Part shown: positions 35,232-44,511 of the stretch, piece by piece
Layout of the letters: each line of letters starts with the position of its first letter
Numbering within the stretch: the stretch's first letter is position 1
Origin: Thiodiazotropha sp040507005
Lineage (GTDB): Bacteria; Pseudomonadota; Gammaproteobacteria; Chromatiales; Chromatiaceae
Direction of reading: 5' to 3'
Length of the DNA: 64,000 nucleotides
Assembly (NCBI GenBank): GCA_040507005.1
Contig: JBEVVS010000013.1
Coordinates: forward strand, 1 to 64,000
The notes under the pieces: generated by a model
What the model was told of the DNA's origin: nothing
Seen by the model: only the letters and a program-made list of their open reading frames with translations
The model's database searches: none
Position numbers and translations under genes: made by a program

Positions 35232-36823
35232 CAGAGGGTTCCCCTTTCGAGACAATCACGGAAATGAACCACACTGTATTCATGTCCCAGCAGCACCAAC
35301 AGGTCATCCGGGTGGAGAGTGAAATTATGTTTCGGATTAAAGAAGAAAAAACGACCTTGCAGATCATAGTAGGCATGCTCTTCGGCGGTTCCCGCATACT
35401 CTTCGCGGATCACACCAAAGGGTGTAAGCTTGCGCTGCTTGAAATCGATACTATCAATGCGCCGTCCGACCAAGACACTCTCTTCCTTGATACGCACCGC
35501 CTCGATACCCTCTTGGGATTGCCCGGTCAAGAGTCCATAGATGGCTTCGAAAGCGACCGGTTGCCCTGCATATTGTGCAGCCATCAGACCGAACACTTCA
35601 TTGGGAGCGACACAATAGTCGGCGCCGGCGCGATCGAGCTTGGAAACGTTCTCCCGATGATTGGCCCGGGAGATAATCTCGATATGCGGATTCAACTGCT
35701 TCGCGGAGAGGGTGATATAGACGTTGATCACGTCATCCCCTGTGAGACACAACAGTCGCCGGATACGCTTTTCAATTCCCAGACTCGTTAACAGCTCGGT
35801 ATCCTCACCATCACCGACCACTGCCAGGTGGCCGCGCTGCTTGGCAATACGCACATTCTCTTCCACCGGATCTATCACGATAAATTGACGTTTATCCGCG
35901 GCCATACGTTCTGCGACCACCTGTCCTACCCGGCCAAAACCGCATACCAGGGTGTCGATGCGTTTACGCTCCACCTCGGAATAGATCCGATGGGCGCGGA
36001 TCTCATCGATCTTCTCACCGAAGGCGGAAACGATGATCGAGGTAAAAAATGAGATCACACCCAACCCGGCAATGATAAGCACCAGGGTGATGACCCGTCC
36101 CTCTGTGGTATTCGGTGTTATGTCCCCATAACCCACCGTGGACATGGTTACCAAAGCCCAATATACACTGTCGAAAAAGCCGGTTATCTCGGCATCCTGC
36201 TGATCCGCCTCGAAGAAGAATATGGCGGTCGCGGCGGTAAAGGTGATGAATGCCATGAAGATGAACAGGGTCACCAATTCTATGCGCTTTTCGGATAGCA
36301 CCTTCACGAATTCACTGATACTACGGGTGTAGCGAAACAGCTTGAAGAGACGAAACAGCAGAAAGATACGCAGGAAGCGCAATGGCCGGTAGCTTGGAAT
36401 AATCGCCAAAAGATCGATAATCGCCAGGGGCTGGACAACATATCTCAGTTTCCCCAGCACTGCCTGCCAGAGTGCGGGCCAGAGGCGGAAGGGCTCATTG
36501 ATAAACTCGGCCCGCTCATAACGCTCGAGTATCACCTTGTGGCTGTCATTGAAGATCCAGAAGCGCATCAGATACTCAATGATGAATATGCCCACGGCGA
36601 TCATCTCGAACAGATCGCCAAACAGCCCCAGGTCGTTTTTCACTTCATAGATCAGCATCCACACCGTAGTCAGGACGAGCAGGATCATGAAGATATCGAA
36701 ATAGGGACGAATCGGCGCGCGTGGATTTTCCAGCAGATTATAGACAGCCCCTTTCAAACCCGTGTATCGGTCTGAACCCTGCATGGTATAACACTGTTTG
36801 ATAACTCGATGGGAAAATGACAT
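35231..36823 (-). CDS. Voltage-gated-type K+ channel with C-terminal RCK domain
   Basis: 530 residues. Six membrane helices lie within about residues 40-275, including an arginine-rich S4 (RPLRFLRIFLLFRLFKLFRY) and a pore loop with selectivity filter TVGYGD. An RCK_N domain (LVCGFGRVGQVVAERM) and RCK_C follow. This is the Kch-like layout. An alternative start at codon 14 is possible. Coupled to the separate RCK protein by a one-base overlap. Confidence 0.92.
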   Translation of the reverse strand: MSFSHRVIKQCYTMQGSDRYTGLKGAVYNLLENPRAPIRPYFDIFMILLVLTTVWMLIYEVKNDLGLFGDLFEMIAVGIFIIEYLMRFWIFNDSHKVILERYERAEFINEPFRLWPALWQAVLGKLRYVVQPLAIIDLLAIIPSYRPLRFLRIFLLFRLFKLFRYTRSISEFVKVLSEKRIELVTLFIFMAFITFTAATAIFFFEADQQDAEITGFFDSVYWALVTMSTVGYGDITPNTTEGRVITLVLIIAGLGVISFFTSIIVSAFGEKIDEIRAHRIYSEVERKRIDTLVCGFGRVGQVVAERMAADKRQFIVIDPVEENVRIAKQRGHLAVVGDGEDTELLTSLGIEKRIRRLLCLTGDDVINVYITLSAKQLNPHIEIISRANHRENVSKLDRAGADYCVAPNEVFGLMAAQYAGQPVAFEAIYGLLTGQSQEGIEAVRIKEESVLVGRRIDSIDFKQRKLTPFGVIREEYAGTAEEHAYYDLQGRFFFFNPKHNFTLHPDDLLVLLGHEYSVVHFRDCLERGTL

Positions 36824-36952
36824 ATAACAGAGGCTACTCAGCGCTTTCCATTTTCATTTACAGCCCCAGCCCCCCAAATAGACGGCGGGCGCAAGGCTAT
36901 GCTTGTGGATTTATATCGGCAGATACGCCAAAACCTGGAGTGCATGCCGGCC

Positions 36953-37345
36953 TCAAGGGCGTTGCCTGGAGGCCGACTCCAGTTCGATACGCTCACTATT
37001 GGCCACACTCACCTCCCGCCCGTCCAGGGTGACGAAATAGCGCTCCTCGATATCACCTCGCCGCGCCTGATAACTGACACTTCTTCCCGTCTGGGTGTCA
37101 ACCACGATAACGGTGACCACACGTGCGGCGTCCTGCCACTGCATGTAGAGATAGCCCCCGCTGCCCAGCAACAACATAGCCAACAGGGCATATGCCCCCC
37201 ATTTCATCAAGGGATTTGTAGCCTGCCTCGGGGCGACGCCAGGCTGGCGATCATGGGAGATGGCCTCTACTCGTTGCTGTCTGTTTTTGACTACCAGCCA
37301 GGCGATGGCAATCACCGAAAGGGTGAGGATTAATTTTGTTATCAT
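36953..37345 (-). CDS. Small membrane protein, unknown
   Basis: 130 residues with two membrane helices (about 2-20 and 47-68), a basic linker between them and a C-terminal periplasmic-looking strand region (VVTVIVVDTQTGRSVSYQ, IEERYFVTLDGREV). No family recognised. It diverges from the ankyrin lipoprotein gene. Confidence 0.65.
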   Translation of the reverse strand: MITKLILTLSVIAIAWLVVKNRQQRVEAISHDRQPGVAPRQATNPLMKWGAYALLAMLLLGSGGYLYMQWQDAARVVTVIVVDTQTGRSVSYQARRGDIEERYFVTLDGREVSVANSERIELESASRQRP

Positions 37346-37438
37346 GTCGGATAAACCCTATCACGTGGATGCCATCAGGCCAATCATTGACCGCCTGCGC
37401 TTGCAGCTTCGGTAGATAACCATTTACTATCATCCACT

Positions 37439-38086
37439 ATGTTCTACAGATTCAAACTAATCAGTCTCATCTGCCTCTACACCCTCATCGGCTGTAGTCA
37501 GCCCAGCGAACCGACGATCACAGTTGCGCGCGCAGTCCAGGTTGGCGATATCGATCAACTGGAGCGCAATATCCATTGGAACGCCGACATCAACAAGCCA
37601 GGACCGGACGGACGTTCACCGCTGCATGTGGCGGCGTCAAAGGGAAGCCTTGTGATGACCAAGATCCTGGTCAAGAACGGTGCTGATCTGGAGCTTGTGG
37701 ATCCACAAGGCCACACGCCCCTGCTTAAGGCCCTGGTTTCACGCAACACCATAGTTGCGGAATATCTTTTCAAGCAAGGGGCAAAACTCGACCCCAACAG
37801 CGCCCTGCATGAGACCGCGAGACTGGGCAGTGCCGATCGGGATGTGATTGGATTCCTGCTGCGCCAGGGCGCGACACTTGATAATACCGATGCGGAAGGT
37901 AATACTCCCCTCCATTCTGCGATTCTCAACGATCAGCGGGTGGTGGCAAAATACCTTATCAATCGCGGGGCAAGCCTGGATAAAACCAATCGTGCGGGCC
38001 TGACTCCCTTGGCAATTGCCATCCAGCGGGAAAATCGTGCAATCGAAAGAATTTTACGTCAGTTCGGTGCCAGTGATGAGCGCTGA
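37439..38086 (+). CDS. Ankyrin-repeat lipoprotein
   Basis: 215 residues. A lipoprotein signal peptide has lipobox LIGC (Cys19). About five ankyrin repeats follow (GRSPLHVAASKGSLVMTKIL, GHTPLLKALVSR, GNTPLHSAILND, GLTPLAIAIQRE). It is therefore exported and membrane-anchored and probably binds a protein partner in the periplasm. No good ribosome binding site is seen before the ATG. Confidence 0.88.
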   Translation: MFYRFKLISLICLYTLIGCSQPSEPTITVARAVQVGDIDQLERNIHWNADINKPGPDGRSPLHVAASKGSLVMTKILVKNGADLELVDPQGHTPLLKALVSRNTIVAEYLFKQGAKLDPNSALHETARLGSADRDVIGFLLRQGATLDNTDAEGNTPLHSAILNDQRVVAKYLINRGASLDKTNRAGLTPLAIAIQRENRAIERILRQFGASDER

Positions 38087-38127
38087 AACGAGTTATCACC
38101 CACGCAATTTTAGGAATAGTATTTCAA

Positions 38128-38412
38128 ATGGCATCAACACCTGAAGAACTCAGTGTCACCTACTCCGAAGACGGCATCGATGTGGTCAAGGAGCTGGATA
38201 AGGTCGTACTCTCCAAGGGAGCATGGACGACCATCATCTTTCGCTATCAGGATTGGGACAGGGCCAAGCAACAGTACGGTGCTGACAAGTTCACCATCCG
38301 CCGCTATCAGAAGCGCAGCGGCGAATACATGCAAAAGAGCAAGTTCAACATATCCAGCAAGGATCAGGCGAAAGGTATCATCGAAGCCTTGCAGAAATGG
38401 ACCGCAAGCTAG
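38128..38412 (+). CDS. Small conserved-type cytosolic protein, unknown
   Basis: 94 residues, charged, with a compact alpha/beta look (KGAWTTIIFRYQDWD, KFTIRRYQKRSGEYMQKSKF). AGGAA precedes the ATG. It ends 13 bases before the convergent sbcB stop. It resembles small unnamed proteins I associate with sulfur- and sulfate-metabolising bacteria, but I cannot name a family. Confidence 0.75.
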   Translation: MASTPEELSVTYSEDGIDVVKELDKVVLSKGAWTTIIFRYQDWDRAKQQYGADKFTIRRYQKRSGEYMQKSKFNISSKDQAKGIIEALQKWTAS

Positions 38413-38425
38413 GCATTCAATTTCC

Positions 38426-39862
38426 CTAGGATGGAGCTATCTGTTCCGCCCAGGCAAGCAACTGGGAGATCAGGTTGCTTCTTTCCGGGGTAGTTTCCGG
38501 GTCCGCTTCAAGGCTGTCCAGCTTGGCCAGATATTCATCCAGGGTGATGCTGCCGCCTCCATCGATATCCAGCAAACGGCTCTCACGAAACTCCTGCCAG
38601 CGTTGAAATTCCTCGGCAGAGAGTGATTCCGGCCAGTTCCTGGCGCGATATCTGAACAGCATCTCAGGTAGACGGGCATCGTCAAAAACCAGGGGGAATT
38701 GCGCCAATGATGCTGGCTCGGTAGCCAGAATCGCATCCATACGCTGGCGATCGTCACGACTGAAGAAGCCGCCGCTATAGAGTGCCTGATCGGGATCGGT
38801 GACCGGCTCGAAGTCGGTTCTTCGATGAACATTTGCAATCTTTTCAAGAAAGGACGAGTCAGCCAACAACTGCTGCCGATAAGCCTCGCCCCGCTTCACA
38901 TCGATCTGCCATCGCTCTGCCGCCTCCGGAGTCAAGGTGGAGAGGGGCACCACTGCCGGGCATTTGTTGATATGGACGGTCTTCAGTGGAATGCGTTCGA
39001 CACCCTCGGGCAGATCGGCTGCCGGGGTAAACAGGCGCTCATGCAGGGTCTCCTCCGACAGCTCGAACAATGGTGCCGGATCATGGCGCAGATCGTAGAC
39101 GATGACCCCATTGGGATTGAGCGGATGCTTCAGCAAAGGCACAACCATGGCGATACATCCCAAGGCAGCCGGATACATGGAAGAGACATGTAACACTGCC
39201 TGGCGCTGCTGCAGATTCAGTCGCCCGGCAATGACTTTTTTATTGCGGCTGTTCAACAGGTAGTCATAGAGTTTTGGCTGTCGCTGTTGAATCAGCCGTG
39301 CCAGCCCGATGGTGGCATAGACATCCGACAGGGCATCATGAGCGGACTCATGGGAGATGCCATTGGCGGCACTGAGTACCTCGAGACGAAAACTGGTGAC
39401 GCCCATTTCGTTTTGCGGCCATGCGATACCCTCCGGTCTCAGGGCATGGGTCAAACGGACCATATCGATGATATCCCAGCGGGACGAACCGTTCTGCCAC
39501 TCTCTTGCGTAGGGATCGTAGAAATTTCTGTACAGGGTGTGGCGTGTCACCTCATCATCAAAGCGAATGGTGTTGTAGCCCACGCCACAGGTTTCCGGAA
39601 CGCCCAGTTGTTGTTGGATCTGCTTGATGAATTCCGCCTCAATCAACCCTTCTTGAAAGGCCTTTTGCGGGGTGATACCGGTCACCAGACAGGCCTCCGG
39701 TTGGGGCAGCATATCGTCACTCGGCTTACAATAGATGACCAACGGATCACCGATTGGGTTGAGCTGGGCGTCGGTGCGCACCCCCGCGAATTGGGAAGGC
39801 CTGTCCCTGCGTGGATCGGCTCCCCAGGTCTCATAATCGTGCCAATAGAAGCTAAAAGTCAT
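38426..39862 (-). CDS. sbcB: Exodeoxyribonuclease I
   Basis: Degrades single-stranded DNA 3' to 5' in repair and recombination. 478 residues, as in the family. Exonuclease motifs: DYET at residues 9-12, the GYNTIRFDDEVTRHTLYRNF block typical of ExoI, and HESAHDALSD with the DEDDh histidine and aspartate. The C-terminal part has the FRYRARNWPESLS segment. A repeat end lies only 6 bases before the ATG, so the weak ribosome binding site (GGAC) is supplied by the repeat. Confidence 0.95.
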   Translation of the reverse strand: MTFSFYWHDYETWGADPRRDRPSQFAGVRTDAQLNPIGDPLVIYCKPSDDMLPQPEACLVTGITPQKAFQEGLIEAEFIKQIQQQLGVPETCGVGYNTIRFDDEVTRHTLYRNFYDPYAREWQNGSSRWDIIDMVRLTHALRPEGIAWPQNEMGVTSFRLEVLSAANGISHESAHDALSDVYATIGLARLIQQRQPKLYDYLLNSRNKKVIAGRLNLQQRQAVLHVSSMYPAALGCIAMVVPLLKHPLNPNGVIVYDLRHDPAPLFELSEETLHERLFTPAADLPEGVERIPLKTVHINKCPAVVPLSTLTPEAAERWQIDVKRGEAYRQQLLADSSFLEKIANVHRRTDFEPVTDPDQALYSGGFFSRDDRQRMDAILATEPASLAQFPLVFDDARLPEMLFRYRARNWPESLSAEEFQRWQEFRESRLLDIDGGGSITLDEYLAKLDSLEADPETTPERSNLISQLLAWAEQIAPS

Positions 39863-39868
39863 ATTTCT

Positions 39869-40047
39869 AAGTCCGCAAATGAACGGGAAATAAACGTAGA
39901 TAAATAGTTAATTGTTTATTCTTGTTACAACGCTTCTGTGTTGCAGCCATGCATAAGCACATTGCGATTCAAAGATTGTGGCAGAGTCGACACGGCTTAT
40001 ACAGGGATCCGAGAAGATTTGCGTTGATTAGCGTTCATTTACGGACC
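39869..40047. mobile_element. Diverged second copy of the MITE-like element
   Basis: The left end begins AAGTCCGCAAATGAACG at 39869. The right end, read inverted, begins GGTCCGTAAATGAACG at 40047. Its ends match the element at 8442-8643 but have drifted. It fills the space between sbcB and the deacetylase gene. The interior is unlike the first copy and lacks the REP pair. Confidence 0.65.
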
Positions 40048-40053
40048 CTGCAG

Positions 40054-40980
40054 TCAATGCAGACCCATCAACACCCGGATATGGGCCTCGACACTGCGCG
40101 CCAGGGCATGGGGTTCATAGCCCCCCTCCAAGACGGAGACAATCCGTCCTTGCGCATAGCGGTCTGCCACTTCCTTTATCTGCTCGGTTACCCATCGATA
40201 ATCAGCTTCTGTCAAGCTCACCCCGGACATATCATCCTCGATATGCGCATCGAACCCGGCTGAGACGAAGATCATCTGCGGCTTGAAGTGATTCAGTGCA
40301 GGCAGCCAATGACTGGTAACCGCCTGCTTGAAATCAGCACTCTTTGCGGTCGCCTGCAGGGGCGCGCAGATAATATGATCAGGGCTCTCCTCGATGGCGG
40401 TGTAAGGATAGAAGGGGTGTTGAAAGGTGGAACAGATAATTACCCGTCGATCGTTGCGAAAGATATCTTCACTGCCATTCCCATGATGCACATCGAAATC
40501 GAGTATCGCGACCCGTTGCAGTCCGTACACCTCCATTGCATGGGCCGCCCCGATGGAGGCGTTCCCATAAATACAAAATCCCATGGTGCGCATTTTTTCT
40601 GCATGATGGCCGGGGGGCCTGACATTGCAAAAGGCATTCGACAAACCTTCGTTCATGATCAGGTCTACCCCCTTGACGACTGCACCCGCTGCCCGCTTCG
40701 CCGCCTGGAGACTCTGTGGGCTGACCACCGTGTCGGGATCGAGGTGGGCATGCCCGGTTTGGGGCATCAACTTATCGACCTGAGAGAGATAGGCTGCATC
40801 GTGACAGCGAAGCAATTGTTCCCTGGTTACCTCGGGTGCATCGTAGTGGCGTAAAAAATCATACAGTTGTGCCGCCATCAAGCGATCATCGATCGCCTGC
40901 AGCCGGGCGGCGTTTTCAGGGTGTCCCACACCGGTATCGTGCAGTTGACAATCCGGGTGTGTTATATACGCAGTCTTCAA
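40054..40980 (-). CDS. Histone deacetylase-family amidohydrolase
   Basis: 308 residues, a zinc-dependent deacetylase fold. RPPGHHA (tandem histidines), ILDFDVHHGNG (zinc ligands D and H) and SAGFDAHIEDD (second zinc aspartate) are present, and it ends LEGGYEPHALARSV. The start is TTG at 40980, which gives the usual opening KTAYITHPDC. Substrates in bacteria include acetyl-polyamines or acetyl-lysine. It diverges from a Pat-type acetyltransferase gene, 252 bases away. Confidence 0.93.
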   Translation of the reverse strand: MKTAYITHPDCQLHDTGVGHPENAARLQAIDDRLMAAQLYDFLRHYDAPEVTREQLLRCHDAAYLSQVDKLMPQTGHAHLDPDTVVSPQSLQAAKRAAGAVVKGVDLIMNEGLSNAFCNVRPPGHHAEKMRTMGFCIYGNASIGAAHAMEVYGLQRVAILDFDVHHGNGSEDIFRNDRRVIICSTFQHPFYPYTAIEESPDHIICAPLQATAKSADFKQAVTSHWLPALNHFKPQMIFVSAGFDAHIEDDMSGVSLTEADYRWVTEQIKEVADRYAQGRIVSVLEGGYEPHALARSVEAHIRVLMGLH

Positions 40981-41232
40981 TCTCCAACCCCCATTTCAAA
41001 AGCCTCCATTTAACCAAGTAATACTCAATATTATCTTTTAAAAAATCACTACTTAGTTAAAGAAATTGTCATCATATAAAGGTAAACTTCAAGCCCATCT
41101 AGCCGATACACAAGGGTGATATCCACTACTTAATTCTTTATCGGTATAGTCAAAATTTCTCGCTGTGCCTTAATGGTTAATCAAGGACATCATACTCCAT
41201 ATCATTATCCGAAGTTCAACAGGCTGTAGATC
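40981..41232. promoter_or_regulatory. Divergent control region, deacetylase and acetyltransferase
   Basis: 252 A/T-rich bases. CACTACTTAGTT (41047-41058) recurs as CACTACTTAATT (41123-41134), 76 bases apart in the same direction. These may be regulator sites; nothing else is clear. Confidence 0.35.
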
Positions 41233-43914
41233 ATGCAATCACACTATTTGACACCTCTCTTCTCCCCCAAAAGCATCGCCATGTTTGGCGCCAGCGAAAG
41301 AAAAAACTCTGTCGGCGAGGTGGTATTCAAGAATCTCATATCGGCTGGATTCAAGGGCCGGATCTACCCGATTAATCCGAAACATGAAAAGGTCCAGGGT
41401 AAAAAGGCCTATAAGAGTATCGATGCGATCAATAAACCTGTGGAACTGGCAGTGGTCGCCACACCGGCAAAGACGATTCCTGCAATCGTTCAGGCCTGTG
41501 GTGAACACGGCGTCAAGACCATGATCATCTTGTCAGCGGGCTTTCGGGAAACCGGTGTCACCGGACGCCGTCTGGAAGACAAGGTGGTGGAGCTGGCAAA
41601 GGAGTATGGGATACGCTTCATCGGCCCCAACTGCCTCGGTTTGATCCGCCCGGATAAAGGCCTCAACATCACCTTCGGCAACAACAATGCGGCCCCTGGC
41701 AATCTGGCGTTGGTCTCCCAATCGGGGGCTATCTGCACCGCCATCCTCGACTGGGCCGAGGTGAACGAAGTCGGTTTCTCTACCGTGATTTCCACGGGTA
41801 TCGGTGCTGATCTGGATTTTGGAGACTATCTGGACTACTTGGTGTCCGATCCCATGACAGACAGCATTCTGTTGTATGTGGAGGGAATCAAGAATGCGCG
41901 CCGTTTCATGAGCGGTTTGCGGGCAGCGGCACGCATCAAGCCGGTTATCGTGCTCAAGGTGGGACGCCATGCTGCAGGGGCGGAGGCCTCCATGTCTCAC
42001 ACCGGCGCCCTGGTGGGTAGCGATGAGACCTTTGAAGCCGCCCTGGCCCGCTCCGGTGTATTGCGGGTGGAGACAGTCACCCAACTCTTCTCCGCCGCCA
42101 AGGCGCTCTCCTCCCGTTATCGGGTCTATGGGGACAGGCTTGCGATTATCACCAACGGAGGCGGCCCGGGCGTCATGGCCGCCGACCGCGCCTCGGACCT
42201 GAATATCGAACTGGCTGAATTCAGTGACGACACGGTTACTGAATTGAATAAAGTCCTGCCGGATGTCTGGTCCCATGGAAACCCGGTGGACATCATCGGT
42301 GACGCACCCCCAGAACGCTACCGTGATGCGGTCGACACCTGCCTAAACGACCCGGATGTGGATGGCACCATTGTGATTCTCACCCCTCAGGCGATGACCG
42401 AACCGGTAGAGGTCGCCAAGGCCCTGATCGATTTGGCGGATCAGCATAAAAAGCCGATCCTCACCAGCTGGATGGGGGGCACCCAGGTTGAAGAGGCACG
42501 CAAACTTTTCAACAATGCCAAGCTTCCCACCTTCCGCACCCTCGAAAATGCGGTTGACGCCTTCTCCTATCTCTCTTCCTATCAGAAGAATCAGCGCCTG
42601 TTGCTGCAGACACCGGCCAAGAGCTCCCGGCGCCACATCGATCCGGATACGGAAGGGGCGCGGCTGATCATCGAAAGCGCCCTGGCGGAACAACGCAAAA
42701 TCCTCACCGAACCTGAATCATTCGCTCTGCTGGGAGCCTTTCGTATCAATGCGGTGCGCAACGGTATCGCCCGTTCCGCCAATGAGGCGCTGATCCTGGC
42801 TGAATCGATCGGATTTCCCGTCGCCATGAAGATCTACTCCCCCGACATCTCCCATAAATCCGATGCCGGCGGTATTCGACTCAACATCAGTAACGCCCAG
42901 GTGGTACGGAGTACCTATCGGGATCTCATCGAACAGGTCAAGGAGACCCGCCCCGAGGCCAATGTGGAAGGGGTTACCGTGGAACAGATGTACCAGAGCC
43001 CGAATGGCCGGGAGCTGCTCATCGGTATCGTGCGGGACCCGGTATTCGGGCCGGTTATCAGTTTTGGCAGCGGCGGTACCACCGTTGAGGTGATGGGTGA
43101 CTCGGCCATTGCCCTGCCCCCCCTCAACCGCCGCCTCGCCAGCGATCTGATCGATCGTACCAAGGCTGCAAAATTATTGAGTCAATTCCGGCATATGCCT
43201 CCCGCCAACCGGGAAGCGCTCATCGATGTACTGTTACGGGTCTCAACCATGGCCTGCGAACTGCCCTGGATCCAGGAGATGGATATCAACCCTCTGATTG
43301 TGGACGACCAGGGGGCGGTTGCCGTGGATGCGCGTATCCGGGTCGATTTTCCTCGCCCTTCCACCGACCCCTACAACCATCTGGCCATCCATCCCTATCC
43401 GGTCAACCTGGTGAATCGTACCCAGCTCCCCAATGGGACCAATATCGTGATCAGGCCAATCCGGCCGGAGGATGCCGACCTGGAGCAGACCTTCACCCGC
43501 CAGCTCTCCGACGAGGCGAAATATTTCCGCTTCATGAGTTCCATACAGGAACTGACCCCGGAGATGCTGACACGCTTCACCCAGATCGACTACCACAATG
43601 AGATGGCACTGATCGCAGTCACCGAGCACGACAACCATGAAATCGAATTGGGCGTCTCCCGCTATGTGATCAATCCGGACAAAAAGAGCTGCGAATTCGC
43701 CCTGGTGGTATCCGATCAGTGGCAACGCCAGGGAATCGGACACAAACTCATGCATCAGTTGATGGAGATCGCCCGGGATCGCGGCCTGGAGAGGATGGAG
43801 GGCGAGGTGTTGAGTAATAATTTCAAGATGCTGGACCTGATGAAATCCCTCTACTTCGGCATCTCCACATCTGTTGAGGACAGCAGTATCAAGCAGGTGG
43901 TGATTGATTTGTAG
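41233..43914 (+). CDS. Pat-type protein lysine acetyltransferase (acyl-CoA synthetase-like plus GNAT)
   Basis: 893 residues. The N-terminal two thirds resemble an ADP-forming acyl-CoA synthetase: CoA-binding FGASERKNSVGEVV, GPNCLGLIRPD, a ligase domain with SHTGALVG (His256 at the position of the phosphohistidine), and an ATP-grasp part (ISHKSDAGGIRLN). A C-terminal GNAT acetyltransferase (about 735-893) has the acetyl-CoA loop QRQGIGHKL. This is the layout of Pat/YfiQ, which acetylates acetyl-CoA synthetase and other proteins. The retained histidine means synthetase activity cannot be ruled out. A REP unit overlaps its stop codon. Confidence 0.92.
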   Translation: MQSHYLTPLFSPKSIAMFGASERKNSVGEVVFKNLISAGFKGRIYPINPKHEKVQGKKAYKSIDAINKPVELAVVATPAKTIPAIVQACGEHGVKTMIILSAGFRETGVTGRRLEDKVVELAKEYGIRFIGPNCLGLIRPDKGLNITFGNNNAAPGNLALVSQSGAICTAILDWAEVNEVGFSTVISTGIGADLDFGDYLDYLVSDPMTDSILLYVEGIKNARRFMSGLRAAARIKPVIVLKVGRHAAGAEASMSHTGALVGSDETFEAALARSGVLRVETVTQLFSAAKALSSRYRVYGDRLAIITNGGGPGVMAADRASDLNIELAEFSDDTVTELNKVLPDVWSHGNPVDIIGDAPPERYRDAVDTCLNDPDVDGTIVILTPQAMTEPVEVAKALIDLADQHKKPILTSWMGGTQVEEARKLFNNAKLPTFRTLENAVDAFSYLSSYQKNQRLLLQTPAKSSRRHIDPDTEGARLIIESALAEQRKILTEPESFALLGAFRINAVRNGIARSANEALILAESIGFPVAMKIYSPDISHKSDAGGIRLNISNAQVVRSTYRDLIEQVKETRPEANVEGVTVEQMYQSPNGRELLIGIVRDPVFGPVISFGSGGTTVEVMGDSAIALPPLNRRLASDLIDRTKAAKLLSQFRHMPPANREALIDVLLRVSTMACELPWIQEMDINPLIVDDQGAVAVDARIRVDFPRPSTDPYNHLAIHPYPVNLVNRTQLPNGTNIVIRPIRPEDADLEQTFTRQLSDEAKYFRFMSSIQELTPEMLTRFTQIDYHNEMALIAVTEHDNHEIELGVSRYVINPDKKSCEFALVVSDQWQRQGIGHKLMHQLMEIARDRGLERMEGEVLSNNFKMLDLMKSLYFGISTSVEDSSIKQVVIDL

Positions 43915-43932
43915 GGTGCGGCTTGCTGCACC
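43912..43932. repeat. REP-like single unit overlapping the acetyltransferase stop
   Basis: TAGGGTGCGGCTTGCTGCACC. The TAG of the repeat is the stop codon of the upstream gene. Same family as 4694-4777 and 8508-8579. Confidence 0.7.
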
Positions 43933-43966
43933 GAATACCGGTTCAAATAATCGTGCCGGAGGAATG

Positions 43967-44105
43967 AGTTATGAGTTTTTAGTTTTTAGTTTTTAGTTTT
44001 TAGTTTTTAGTTTTTAGTTTTTAGTTTTTAGTTTTTAGTTGGATGTGTGGGTTTGAGCGTGAGCGAAGCGAACACATAACAACTTAAAACTCAAAACTCA
44101 TAACT
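43967..44105. repeat. Small inverted-repeat element with tandem heptamers
   Basis: The ends AGTTATGAGTTTT (43967-43979) and AAAACTCATAACT (44093-44105) are perfect inverted repeats. Inside, the heptamer AGTTTTT is repeated nine times plus four bases (43974-44040). A short unique part follows (44041-44080, GAGCGTGAGCGAAGCGAAC). Related sequences are at 1327-1390 and 59752-59774. The heptamer number is likely to vary between strains. Confidence 0.75.
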
Positions 44106-44106
44106 A

Positions 44107-44139
44107 AAAAAGCCGCCCCTCCAATCAGAGGGCCGGCTT
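44107..44139 (-). terminator. Terminator of the rpsP-rimM-trmD-rplS operon
   Basis: AAGCCGCCCCTC pairs with GAGGGCCGGCTT. On the minus strand a T6 run follows the stem. It lies 25 bases after the rplS stop. Confidence 0.9.
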
Positions 44140-44163
44140 CCCAGCTCGTTTTGCAGCTTGAGT

Positions 44164-44508
44164 TCAGATCTTCTCTTTGATCCGTGCGGCCTTGCCCGTG
44201 CGGCCACGCAGGTAGTAGAGTTTCGCCCGGCGCACATCGCCACGGCGTGTCACCTTGATCGAGGCCACGGTTGGGCTATAGGTCTGAAAGACACGCTCAA
44301 CACCCTCGCCGTGCGAGATCTTGCGCACTGTGAATGCTGAGTTGAGTCCTCGGTTGCGTTTGGCGATCACAATGCCCTCAAAGGCCTGCAGGCGCTCACG
44401 CTGCCCCTCTTTAACCCGAACCTGAACCACAACGGTATCACCGGGGCCAAAATCAGGCACCTCACGCCCCATCTGCTCGGCTTCGAGTTCTGCGATGATA
44501 TTGCTCAT
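44164..44508 (-). CDS. rplS: Ribosomal protein L19
   Basis: 114 residues, the usual size; sits at the 30S-50S interface. FGPGDTVVVQVRVKEGQRER, FEGIVIAKRNRGLNSAFTVR and KLYYLRGRTGKAARIKE are typical. Last gene of rpsP-rimM-trmD-rplS, 3 bases after trmD. Confidence 0.98.
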   Translation of the reverse strand: MSNIIAELEAEQMGREVPDFGPGDTVVVQVRVKEGQRERLQAFEGIVIAKRNRGLNSAFTVRKISHGEGVERVFQTYSPTVASIKVTRRGDVRRAKLYYLRGRTGKAARIKEKI

Positions 44509-44511
44509 GGT

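Noticed and set aside
43974..44040. Tandem heptamers as a CRISPR array
   Set aside because: Units of seven bases without spacers; no cas genes.
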